A DNA stretch of 64,000 bases from Datnioides undecimradiatus (lineage: Eukaryota; Chordata; Actinopteri; Lobotiformes; Datnioididae). The position numbers and the translations under genes were made by a program. A model generated the notes under the pieces. The model worked only from the letters and a program-made list of their open reading frames with translations, did no database searches and had not been told where the DNA came from. The DNA lies in NCBI GenBank assembly GCA_008933995.1, contig WARS01000007.1, forward strand, positions 6,382,923 through 6,446,922, in the 5' to 3' direction. Shown here in pieces: positions 36,337 through 48,100 of the stretch (position 1 is its first letter; the number at the start of each line of letters is the position of its first letter).

Positions 36337-39300
36337 ATGGCATCCGTGTCGTCCAGCTCCTGCCTCAGCAAGGTTGTGCGCCAACACTACCTGAGCCTGC
36401 CTCAGGGAAAGAAGTGCCAGGTAACCTACATCTGGATTGATGGCACTGGAGAGGGCCTTCGCAACAAGACCCGAACCCTGGACAGGGAGCCCCAAAGTAT
36501 AGACGGTGACTATCGGTTGTTTTAAGCTGAATATTTCAGTTGACTATGTAGTGAGTCAGTTTTCATCCTTATTTTCTACAAGTCTATGTATCGAAGCATT
36601 TGACGGGTTCTTTGAGGGATGTTTTCTGAAGAATGAAGGAATAACTCAGATGTTAATATGAGATTAAGCAGTTGGGAGGTTTACTCTTTGACCATCATAG
36701 AAACAGAGGACAGGACATTGCACACAACACAAGGTGGAAGAGCATCCTGGTGCAAGCTCAGTGACATGCAGGCTGAGCTGGAGAACAAATATTTGTTGTA
36801 GTTCCATCTTCATAGCTGCAGATTAAGAGTTTACATTCAACATGAGAACTTTCAGGAATGTCAGTCATGTAATCGTTCCTGCCCTTTAACTGTCTGTACT
36901 TGATGTGTTTGTTTCATTCTCGTTTCTGATAATCAAGCCTTCACAATGTCCAGGAATTTGTGACATCAGAGCTACAATAGTCTGTGAGAGCGTTACATTT
37001 CACGTGGCACAGGCTGGCACAAAGCCAGTTCTGATGTATATTTAGAAATCATGTTTTGTTGATGTTCTTTTTCCGGTAAATGTATCATTCCAGATATTCC
37101 TGAGTGGAACTTTGACGGCTCGAGCACATACCAGGCCAAAGGCTCTGATAGTGACATGTATCTCATCCCAGTCTGCATGTTCAAGGATCCGTTCACCCTT
37201 GACCCCAACAAGCTCGTCCTCTGTGAAGTCCTCAAAAGTGACCGCTCACCTGCAGGTACACTATTCACATTTCTGTTTATGTTTTATTGCAATAATACCA
37301 ATGAGTAATGTCAGATCATTTGAGCTGCATGGGTTTTTATCTTCACTGTCTAGAAACTAACCATCGAGCAAGCTGCAACAAAGTGATGGAGGCGGTTAAA
37401 GACCACCACATGTGGTTTGGCATGGAGCAGGAGTACACGCTCTTAGAAATGGATGGACGTCCTTTTAGCTGGCCCACCAATGGATTCCCTGCACCACAAG
37501 GTAAATCAGCAACAATTTTGCCCTCCTCTCAGTCCACCTCATTCCTGTGGGCCCTACTGTAAAAAGGTGTAAACAGATGTAATAAGTAATCTAAATCAAG
37601 AGCTGCAGTGTATGTATAGTTATGCCTGTTTTATCAACATTTTTCTCACTAAACAAGTCTTTCTGGTTTATTATAATCAGGGGCGGGCCATGCATTTCAC
37701 ACCTAGGCCTTCAGTGGTGTCCTACCTGAATTAACCCACCTCATAATACCATCATTGTGAAATTAGAAATTATCAATATTATACAGAAATGCAGTATAAC
37801 AGGGCGTCGCATCACAGACAAGTATTGTCATTGAATACCTTCAGCCATTGTCAATTGAAAAAACAACAAATGAATCAAGAGGAATCTATTTTAGTTTATT
37901 TTTATCTTGTGAAATTCACTAAAGATACGGTTTGCTAGCTCTGACGAGTGCACGCTGTGACCATCCAATCAAAGGACGTGAAAATGCCGACATTACCGTG
38001 CGCCTGCTAGATGGCCCCAGTGTCGCCAACTCGAAATCTGATTGGTTAAAGCAACAGTTTCATTGCCATTTATTTTAAGTTACAGACGCCCGCACTGATG
38101 ATTCTGAAGGCCTCAAGGCAGATTTCTTTGACCCTAGCAACACATGATGTCTGAAATATGATTGGATAAAAGCTCTAAAATATAAACACACTACTGCAAG
38201 CAACCAAGAGAAAAGCCATTATATGAAGATAATAGATTATCCCGATAGGAATCATTAATACACATTCATGGAAAAACATATTGAAACGTAAGTCAATGAT
38301 CTTTAGATTTAGGCCATCAGAGAAGGCCTTGCTGGCCCTGATGGCCCACCACTGATTATAATTGATGTTTATGATTAATGTTTCTGGCACAGGTTTGTAT
38401 TTATTTCTTCGTGACAAGCGTCCTTTCATGTCGTCCACTTAAAGGGCCTTATTACTGTGGGGTGGGATCACAAAATGCTTATGGACGTGACATTATGGAG
38501 TGCCACTACAAGGCCTGCCTCTATGCAGGGGTCAAAATCTGTGGCACTAATGCTGAAGTGATGCCATCTCAGGCAAGTACCGCCGTTATTCTTACACACA
38601 ATGGATTAAAAATTCTTTCACATTCAACTTTAAACGTTTCTAAATGTTTTTTAATATCCCCACTATAATCTGATTTTTTCTCTTCCCCATTGTTTCTTCA
38701 AATTTCAGTGGGAGTTCCAGGTGGGTCCTTGTGAGGGCATTGAGATTGGCGACCATCTGTGGGTTGCACGCTTCCTGCTGCATCGTGTGTGTGAAGACTT
38801 TGGGGTCAATGCAACACTGGACCCCAAACCAATGACAGGGAACTGGAACGGGGCTGGTTGCCACACAAATGTCAGCACCAGTCAGATGAGGGAAGAGGGA
38901 GGAATGCGGTGAGTAAATGTTTCATTTGAAATTTGTTACAATCATTTAAAATAAAAAGAATAACAACAAGAAGAATAATTTTAAAATGAATCCGCACAAG
39001 TGATATATTAATAACACATATCAAATATAATACAGCTTATACATTCAACCCTGTCCAAAGTATATCCAGAAATAAAAGTCTCTGAAAAATATTGTTTTTT
39101 GCTCAATTGATCACTTGTCTCCCTAAAGGATGAAGCATTCAGAACTTTGATTATTATTTTCAGATTCAGTGAGATAGACACTCAGTGACATGAAGAAAAC
39201 CTCAAAGTGTAATACGCTTACGCAGTTGAGTTTCTGTTAATTCCTTAAATGGGCAGTTATCATTATTTCCACATTATATTGCATGAATGTGAAATGTTTC

Positions 39301-39435
39301 ACTTACTATTTATGCACTTAAGGCTCCAAAAACTTATTATATGCTGGAAACAGTAGATGGACAAACACTTCCCTCAGTTGTTGGTTGAGACCAAAAAGGA
39401 GCTAAAAGGAGAGAGAACTTGTTGGATGGATCAGG

Positions 39436-39498
<63 letters not shown>

Positions 39499-39905
39499 CT
39501 GTTCTCTTTATTTTAGCAGAAATCAATCATCCAGACAGTCACTGCAGCAACGCTTTTTTATATATCTCAGTTGTCTGTATTTTCCTTGATTCAGATACAT
39601 ACTCAACCAAGCCATCCAGAAGCTGAGCAAAACATGCCGAAAGCACATCCGTACGACCCACATGGAGGGCAGGACAACACATGCCCCACAGGTCTCCACG
39701 AAACTCCAGCATCAACGACTTTCTTTCAAGTGGCCAACAGAGGGCCAGCATCCGCATCCTCGGCCAGGCATTGAAAAGAGGCTACTTCGAGGATCACTCT
39801 GCAGCAAACTGTGATCCAGAGTGTTGTGACAAACATTACCTAAAACCTGTCTTCTTGATTTGGAAGAAGAGGAGAGCAAGGGGTTTAAAGGCAGCAGCTA
39901 TGTAG
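36337..39905 (+). CDS. glul: Glutamine synthetase paralogue with a broken last exon
   Basis: ATP-dependent glutamate-ammonia ligase: condenses glutamate and ammonia to glutamine. Coding exons 36337-36505, 37094-37255, 37354-37500, 38445-38572, 38709-38908 join in phase to 268 codons with no disruption. Family motifs: [44 protein letters not shown] (metal/substrate glutamates at about 135 and 137), [50 protein letters not shown] (His about 254). The ATG has A at -3 and G at +4; an acceptor at 36324 implies an upstream 5' UTR exon. The last exon (from 39595) starts in frame, then needs at least three frame changes to follow the family and in its own frame stops at 39812-39814 (TGA). The fourth intron begins with GC rather than GT. 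It is a third-type (glulc-like) copy or a decaying gene; family membership is certain, functionality is not. Confidence 0.88.
37678..38354. mobile_element. Non-autonomous hAT element (MITE) in a glul intron
   Basis: The left end reads CAGGGGCGGGCCAT. The right end, ATGGCCCACCACTG, is its inverted repeat (CAGTGGTGGGCCAT), matching at 12 of 14 bases. A perfect 8-bp target duplication, ATTATAAT, flanks the element at 37670-37677 and 38355-38362. An 8-bp duplication and CAG-starting ends are typical of the hAT superfamily. Subterminal GGCCTT/AAGGCC words recur. The 677 bases contain no transposase ORF. It lies inside the intron between the third and fourth coding exons of glul, ending 90 bases before the acceptor. 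Confidence 0.85.
39440..39494 (+). repeat. (TA)n microsatellite before the last glul exon
   Basis: About 55 bases of pure TA, ending 100 bases before the last glul exon. Such tracts can extrude cruciforms and are error-prone in replication and in sequencing. Confidence 0.95.
39595..39905 (+). pseudogene. Frame-disrupted last exon of glul
   Basis: The acceptor (GATTCAG at 39588-39594) and the first 16 or so codons ([12 protein letters not shown]) are in frame with the upstream exons. Family sequence then continues in a second frame from about 39652 ([16 protein letters not shown]), in a third from about 39705 (SSINDF, then ASIRIL, RGYFED, NCDP) and returns to the first from about 39848 ([10 protein letters not shown]). 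Compared with the family, codons are also lost after QDNT and around SSG-VANRG. The conserved catalytic arginine/glutamate region of the C-terminal half therefore cannot be made from this sequence as written. The alternatives are true decay or local sequence error. Confidence 0.8.
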
Positions 39906-40170
39906 CATATAATTATATACATCTGCCTGTGAGCTTATCTGAGTTGAATACTTGGAAAAAACATGTCCATGTAATAATGTAAGTCCATGTGGAAAGTCGC
40001 AGATAAATTATTATCATATGATCATCCAATGAAGAAACTAATATAATATTTTACACAGTAGCTTTGCTTGTGACAACAAATACTGTACACATTTTCTTTT
40101 TTCAGTTCTTTTTTGAGTATTCATGCATGTTGTTTTTCAAACATTTGTCATATGCGATGGGATGAAGTGA

Positions 40171-40176
40171 AATAAA
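40171..40176 (+). terminator. Candidate glul polyadenylation signal
   Basis: AATAAA in the context GTGAAATAAAGAC, about 270 bases past the end of glul homology and followed by a TGTGTGTTTT-containing GU-rich stretch at 40206-40215. This is a convincing 3' end layout and suggests the locus is, or recently was, transcribed. Confidence 0.55.
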
Positions 40177-41980
40177 GACAGTGGTGCTTCTATTATCTAA
40201 TCATTTGTGTGTTTTCATAATATCAGACTAGGAAATTTTGAAAAAGTCAAAATTTATACATAGAGGGGTTTGAACTAGATTTGTGCAATTAATCAAAACA
40301 AAGTATTATATACTGGCTGAGATTTTATTATCTCATTATTAAGATATGTTTTGGGGTTTTAAGGCTGCTCTGAGTCCTCAAGTTGAACAGAGTAATGTTA
40401 ATCATTCTTGATTCTTGCAGTGTTTTGCAAAAAGAAAGTTAAATTGTGATGCCCACACACATTTGTTTTCTAATGTTTTTGTTGCATTTATCTCTTTGCT
40501 CAACAGTACTGAGAGTTATCTTCTCCATTTTGCATCTTTCCCATTGGCAGCAGTGTTGCAGATGTAAGTCTGGTAAATGTCCTCTAGATGGAGCTATCTG
40601 TAAGGCCTTTGTTCACTGCAGTCTCTCACCATAACTGTAATTCAAACGTCAAAACCATATGACAAAAGGTCAGAGGTCAAGCACCAGAGCAGAGGTGTAC
40701 CTGTGTAGCACTTTAAAAAAGTCTTGAGTGAAGCCTTAAACCACAAAAAGGACAACATAATAAGGTGTGTGCAGCCAGAAAAGGCATTAATGAGGTTGTG
40801 GCATGGATACACCCCAGCCTGATGCTTAGTATATTGGACATATGGCAGTAACATCTTATCCTGTTACCTCCCTGACACAATGACTCTCACACTTTCAGCC
40901 CCACAGTGTCAAAATGACTCATTATTCAAGCTGTTTGAGGGGAGGCTTTTGCAACATGAGTAAACAAAAAAGAGGGATTCTTTAGACCAGATCATCAGAT
41001 GCCAACACATACCAGATTTCCATGGATACAGGCAGTAACTTGGCAACCGTGGTGTTTGTCTGTTGCCATGGAAACATCTGTTCCGAGCATTTAACAGAAA
41101 TATTAGCAGCCTGGGTGAGATGATGACGGAGAGAGAGAGAGAGGAGAAAGAATTGTTATATTGTCTGTCCCTGTGTGTTTGATGACATTTTTCTTTAAAA
41201 ACACAGCATGCTAAAACTCTGTGATGAGCACTGTGACCTTTTTATTGTGAGCTGCCGCACCACAGCCATTATAACTGTCACATCTACTCCAGTCACTGAT
41301 GTTGCACATTCAGACAGGAAGTACAGTTAGATACAGGAAGAACTCTCAGAGACAGGAAGTATATGCAAAGATGGGAAGTGTATGAGCCATGGGAAGCACT
41401 GTGAGACATGCAACTTCATGTTGTACTTTAAGTCTGAAAATGTTTCAGTCTTTATGTAGTTTTAGTGATGTTTCCTCGATGCACACTTTGCATCATTTCC
41501 TGTTAATATAAAACCATATACCGATTTCTTGTCTAGTAGATGCAAAAAATAGTGCTCTTAACATTAACCAAGGAATTATGACACAGTCTGTGTTCATGCA
41601 AATGCAACAGTTTTGCTGCAGCTCCTGTTTTAAAGAGATACACAACCTGAGACTAAAATGCTGAAATATCAGGAATCTGTTATTAGAGGGGCTTTTGTGT
41701 CAAAGAGATTTAACACACATTTTATTTCAGTTTTAGACAATGATGCGTTTTTTGCCAAAAACGATTAAAGACCATCTGTATATTTCAACTTAGTTTTCAA
41801 TATTCCCAAAAGTGCACAAAATCCTAAATAAATGCTCAGCCTTTATATCTTCAAGACTGGGGTTTGTTTGTTTTTTTTTTAGATTTTACCCCAAATCGTC
41901 CTGCAACTGCATTACATAGAAGAGTCCATAAACCACATGCTACATCAGTTATCATCCCTCCCCATTATTTTCACTGGATC
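40177..41980. other. Spacer between glul and arrdc1
   Basis: About 1.8 kb without coding evidence. It holds a short GA run (about 41131-41148), an X-box motif (41062-41075) and several AGGAAGT words near 41320-41370. No transposon was recognised. Confidence 0.5.
41062..41075 (+). promoter_or_regulatory. RFX X-box motif upstream of arrdc1
   Basis: GTTGCCATGGAAAC differs at one base from the palindromic RFX X-box (GTTGCCATGGCAAC). An extra half-site-like GGCAAC lies 20 bases upstream (41042-41047). It is about 1.05 kb before the arrdc1 ATG. The motif is seen; a role is inferred. Confidence 0.45.
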
Positions 41981-41987
41981 GTCAAAG

Positions 41988-42026
41988 TGACGTCACTGGT
42001 CTCTAGGGGGGGGGTGGGGGGGGTGG
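41988..42026 (+). promoter_or_regulatory. arrdc1 proximal promoter: CRE and G-tracts
   Basis: A perfect palindromic cAMP response element, TGACGTCA, lies at 41988-41995. Two long G-runs follow (9 G at 42006-42014, 8 G at 42016-42023), which could act as GC/Sp-type sites or form a G-quadruplex. The CpG-rich 5' UTR and the arrdc1 ATG follow within 120 bases, so this is probably the core promoter, without a clear TATA box. Confidence 0.6.
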
Positions 42027-42112
42027 CTCGCGGCAGCAGGTGAGAGCGCAGCGTCGCCTCTTCGCCGCTTCCAGAGTCGCAGAGCGGCGGAGTAGCGGAG
42101 CAGAGCGGAGCA

Positions 42113-45100
42113 ATGGGAAAGCTTCAAGAATTCGACATTACTTTTACCAACAACAAGGTAGTTTACGGTCCGGGAGAGTCTATAAGCGGAACTGTGAAAA
42201 TACGAACCGGCAACTCGCTTCAGTACAAAGGTAAGCTTTCCTTCAACATGTTTTCAACAGAGGGAGAGGAACATTTTTGCCAGCGTGTGTCTCCGCCTGA
42301 TTCAGTGAAGCGCGTGGCGGAGGCTCGACGTCAATAAACTTTTCCTCCGTGATGTGGACGCGAGGGAGAATAGAGGACTGAATGTTAAGGTTGTATCATG
42401 GTCGGTTTTACTGTGCATTTCGAGGCTGTGAAAAACTGGGGTGCGTAGTCTGTCAGGGGTTTATGGTGGTGCTGCGCTGGGAGTGGACGCGGCGTTCCAC
42501 CCTCCACATGTGCACGAGCGCTGGGAACTACGTTGTTGTGCCATGTCAGCGAGTTGATGCTGCTCGGTAGTCGAATCGTGTGAAACCCACATCCTGGACC
42601 ACATCCTGCTTGTTACAACATGTTGCTTCCATGTATTGTTTATTAAAATCCCTTGATATTATTTGGGCACGTTGTCCCGAGGTGTCAGGTATCCAGAAAA
42701 GGAAAACAACAGGTGTTTATGCTCTCTTCTACTTTGTTATTTACCAACAAGTCCATTTTGTTTAACTGTCACGACAGCCAATCAGAGCTTTCTTTCCCTC
42801 ACATCTCTGACGAACTAATGGGAATAGTTAATAATGGAGAGTAAAGTAGGTTAGCAAGGTAGAGGGCAGCTTTTGGAGTTGCCATGGAGGTACACAAAGA
42901 ATCTATTGTATATAAGGGATCCTTGTGGGGATTCCTGTTTGATAATAGAGGACTGCTATCAACTTTAACTAAAGCACATTTTCAAAGGGAGTCTGGCTCA
43001 GAGGTATGTTAATTGACAAAGACAGTAGATAAAAACAATTTCTGGAGAGTGCGTTGATGCTAAGGTGATTTCTGGCAATAGTCATTCATCATCAGGATCT
43101 CACAAAATGTCTCACAAAACTGCAGTGACGGATTTACTTAGTGTGTTACTAATGTCAACGTTTCAGTCATTTTAAATGTGCATAAAATAGCAGGGAGTGA
43201 AAACAATCCTTTTCTTTACTAAAAAGACAGATTGATTATATTTTATATTTTTATGACATTTATTTTAATAACACAAGGGTTCTGTGAAGTTATTCAGCAG
43301 CACTTCTACCTGAATGCTGTACATAGTGAGATTAATTTGTCATAATGCACAGGCTGACCTGAAGCAGATGGCGTCAACAGTAGAGGTCAGAGCTCCCGCT
43401 GATCCCTGTTACACTGTAAGGTCACATGGATGCGGTTAGTCTGTACATGACACCAGGCATTGTTCCCAGATTAAACCATCCAGTTGTGGACGTGTTGGTG
43501 GCAGGGTTTGGTGGCCTGTCTATCCACTGTTATTTCTCTGGAAATCTGTAAGAAGTGTGATTAATCCCTGTAGTGAAGTATGAAAAAACACAGTTTTAAG
43601 CTCTCAGTCTTCTGCCCTCCAACACAGATCACATTCAATTAAAATGCAGATACCAAATTCATTATTCAAAAGTCAAGAGTTTTTAAATGTGTGAGAAGAT
43701 ATTGCCAAATTAATAAACAGTGAAAAAAGAAAAAATAACTTGTTTAAAATAAAAACCACATTGAAACAGTGGTTTTAAGACAAATCTATTCATACACATA
43801 CTACATGTTGATAATTATTAGACTGGATAGTGTGAGGTAAAATGTTAAAACATATATTCATCAATCTCAAAACATTTTTTGCTTTTCTGAAAAACTAATT
43901 ATGTCTGTTCTTGTTGGGTTTTCTCTTTGGCTTTCATAGTTGAAAGAACGAAAAAGTTTCTCCAGCTTTTGCTGTGATAAACGTTTAGTCACTGTCAGAC
44001 TGTGGAGTGCACACAACAGTAATTGCTTCCCTGTCCCTCAATGAATGACAATAAGAGTTGCCTGTGAAAGTGTGTTTTAAGAGGTTGCTGTACAAGGTGG
44101 TGTTGTTTCTGCTAGTTTAAGTCCCTCACTTAGAGCCATCCACTGACTGCTGGGCAAAGTTACTCCAACAGAGGAGGCTTGGGCTCCATCTCGGGCTTTC
44201 AGCGTCTCCGTTAATGTACTGTAAATGCAGAGGCTGCATTATGTGTCCAGTGACATCACCCCTCTGTTTATGATTCCATCAGTCAGACAGCCTGAATCAT
44301 GCAGGGAAATACCGTATGTGAGTGTGCTTACATGAATAGTTGCAGTTGTTGTGGTATTGAGACGAGAATGCAGAGAAGTTGTTTGCTTGTTTGTGTAAAA
44401 CTGGACGCTAGAGATTTGGACAGTCAGAGTAGGTTCTAATCCATTTCCTGCACTTATTTGATTATGGTTGACTAATTAAGTTGATGATGAAGATGTTGAT
44501 CCACAGGGATAATAATCTAAGAAATCATTTCTACACGGAATCACAAAAATAATGTAGATTAAGAGTGGGTATACTCCTGGGGCAATTTACATTTGTACTC
44601 AAATAGTGGACATTTATCAATGCAACAGCAGCACACTTTTTAAACTCATCCTGGTTGTTGAAGCAGAACAATAAAATCTAGCCATGAAGCTTTTGTGTGA
44701 CCATTGAAATGCTTAGAGTAGTAAATCAAGAGAAAGTTAATTGGCAGCAATTCTTCCAGTCCAGCCATCTTTCTCATTTCTTTCCCATTCAATGGCCATG
44801 ACTTGATGATTTAATCCTCCAACCTCCCAAATTGTTCCAAAGAGCAGCGGTTCTGTTGTTTTAGGGCAGGACCATCTGCATGATAGACTGTCAAGTTTGT
44901 TTTATGTCCTTTGAGTGTGTGTGTCTGGGTTAAGAAGACATGCAGGCTATCGATTATATAGATTGTGGCACCGTATGAACTGTATGAATCTCTTTTCAGT
45001 GTGTTATTTACATTGCATTGTGATTCAGTTGTATACAGTTACCAAATTGTATGATGAAATAAATACACGGGGTTATTAATAAACAGATACATGCTCTCTG

Positions 45101-48100
45101 AGATACTGAATATTGTGGAGGCCAAATTCTCAGCCTTACTCTATTATTGATGATGGAGCCCATTAGACAGCATTTCTATTGATTAACTTCCAAAGCTTAC
45201 AAAGACAGTCTTTAAAGCAAGATCATGACTGGTTGAATGAAAGTACATGAATGAGCCACTTATACACATTACTTACACATAATGTTAAACATACACTACA
45301 ACTCTGTTGAAACCTTTAATTTTCAGGAGCCATGTTCATATTGTCAAACATGCTAAAATAGGAAGATAAACAGGGTTAGCATCTGCTAAACATCACCACA
45401 TTACTGTACTCTGTCAATGTGAGCATGTTGTCAGTAAGGATAGCTGTAGACTTTTAATCTTATTTCAACCCATGACCACAATCTTTTCTGCAGCTAAAAC
45501 AGACAATGAATTTTGCAAAAAATTCTCTGAATGTTGTTTTTTTTTCTGAATCATCCAATATAAACAGTGTCATCTCAGTATCCATCCTGTTTTAGAACTT
45601 ATCTTGTAAAAATAAGCCATCTACAAACTACATCTTCTGTAATTGATTTGGGATATTGACGGAAAAGCAGGGCGTGTTAACTTATAGATCTGAGGCAGCG
45701 GTTGTAGCCAGCTTGTCTGTTTGGTTTAGTCTCCCATTATGTCTTGGTCAGCTTCCTAGTTCTTCCTAGCATTACCTGATACACCTGACTGTCCTTGTTA
45801 GGACATTTTATCTCATGTGGGACATACCTGTATTGACAGGTTGCTTTAGGCTCCACCATTTAAAATATAAAATATACAGTCTCAGTGACTTTATGCTCGT
45901 GAAAGTAAGTAGGTTTTGGAGCATTAAGTTTAACAGGAAATGAGTTACTTTAAGTGAAAGTCAACTTGATCTGACTTCCTGCGTGTCTTTCGTCTTATTT
46001 ATTAATGTCTACTGTAGATACTTCTTAGATACTTCTCTGTCAAATGACAGTTGAGGATCTCACCTTACTCTTCAGTAAAGCAGAAACACACATATTCACT
46101 GTTACTTGACCATCATCTGTGGTAATACGAACCACTGGCTTTACGTAAACAAGACAAGAAATCCCCTCAATTTCATCTGAAGCTGACCACAGGCATGTGT
46201 TCATGAGCATGCACGCACACACACTTTGTACCTTTTAAAATTGTGCTGTTTTTATTGTGCAATTCATACTTGTGGCTTGTGAATCACAAAGTGGCAGTCA
46301 TTGCAGTGTGATCTTAAAATAAAACATGTAATAATGCTTTCTCTAACTCCAGGACCTTTATGTCATCTATAAATCTGGTATGTCAATTACTCTCTTTGTT
46401 CTCGTTATTTTCTCAGGATAACAGGTGTTGCTATAAAAGAGTATGCTCAGCAAAAAAGAAATTCAATGTATATGGGAAGGTGATCAGCTAGTTGGAGTAA
46501 GGTGAAAGTTTGGTGTGCTTTAACAGTTTGGGAGGGACCTCAATCACCGCAGAAACAGACACAGGAAGTAACAGTGGGGATTTTGGATGACTCATAGAAG
46601 TCCAACAAGAGAAATGTATTCTTGAGTTAATGCATAAATACAATTTTAGCAGATCATTGTTGTGACATCAGCTGATCTCTGTGTGTTTATCCAAAGAAAA
46701 CTAAGGTGAAATGGATACAGCACCAATGAATGAATGCAGTGTATGAGTATCTGTGGCCCATGAAGACCTCCCTGCAGGCCTGTGTGACTGTCTAGACTCT
46801 AGGGCCTGAGTTAATCATGACTTCACTTCCTTGAGGGCAAATGATAAGATTTCTGAAGAGCTGCACTGAAACCAGAGCACTGACACATCATAAGGACAGG
46901 TTGTTACACATAAAGCTCCAAATAAATTATACAATTAACAATTGAACGCAAGTCTACTGTGTAAATGTATTCACAGTGTATTTATATACTCTGTTATTAC
47001 TCCTGTAACCGCTAGCACTCCCTCTGCCACTGTATGAATAAATGACATTTTACCATAGAACAAAAGGGGTTTTAATCCCTCTGACTTTGGTCAGAAATGA
47101 GAAACATGACACATGATTACTCAGTGAGAATAACAGTGACTCAGGGTGAGTCCATTCTCTCTGCTGCCCTTCACTGTGGGTGGGTGGCATCCGATCCACA
47201 TGTACTTCATCAGTCACTGTACTGTGCCCATAGAAGTAGCGCTGTCAGCTGGAAATCTTGGCAACAGCTGCCCCCTCTCCCCTTGGATTTAGTCAAGTTA
47301 ATAATAACTATCCTCTGACCTCCATAACCAACACCCAGTCTAACCCCACAGCTGGTTATTTAGGTCTATTATAAGAGGATTCTGTCTCATTCCTCTTGGT
47401 AAGCACAGACACACCCCTGACATGTACCCCCCCTTCTCCCTTGTTCTTTCTCTTAAATGCTGCCCCACTTCCTATGTTGTGTAAAATGAGTTAGAGGAAA
47501 GGAAGTCACTCTTCTGTGGAAGTGGAACAAAATGTTGATTAGTGATAACAAAGAAACTAAAAATAGGCAACTTGTCAACTGGGAGATAAAAAGCTGGTTT
47601 TTGGTTGACCTGGCATGTTGTGAAATGCTAAATGTATATGTTATATTCTCAGTCCAACTTTAACTTAAAGCTGCACTGATCAATATGTTTGTATTAACAC
47701 CCTTAACACTGTATGTGAAAGCAGTCAATTGCTGGCAGGTGAACTCTTTATACACTAAGCCTTGTGGTTCTCATTTCAAGGAGCAGGCAGCTGGCTTTAG
47801 CAAACATGCTCTTATAAATACCATTGTAATATGGATCACTAAAAGTCACATACTTTTCATCAAAAGTGTCTTTTTTTTATATTATGACACGAGGGCAAAA
47901 ATGTAGTATGGAGATTTTAAAAGAAAGACTTTAGATTTTGTAATAATTTGTTTTCATAGACACAGCTGCTTCAGATGCTTCATTGACTTCTCCCTTTTAA
48001 GCCTCATTTGTAGACAAACCTTGTCTTTTGGCATAGTTAATCATTGCCTGTGAGTGATACATGTATTAGGCCAGTTCAGAGAGCTGTCATCTCTCCAGAA

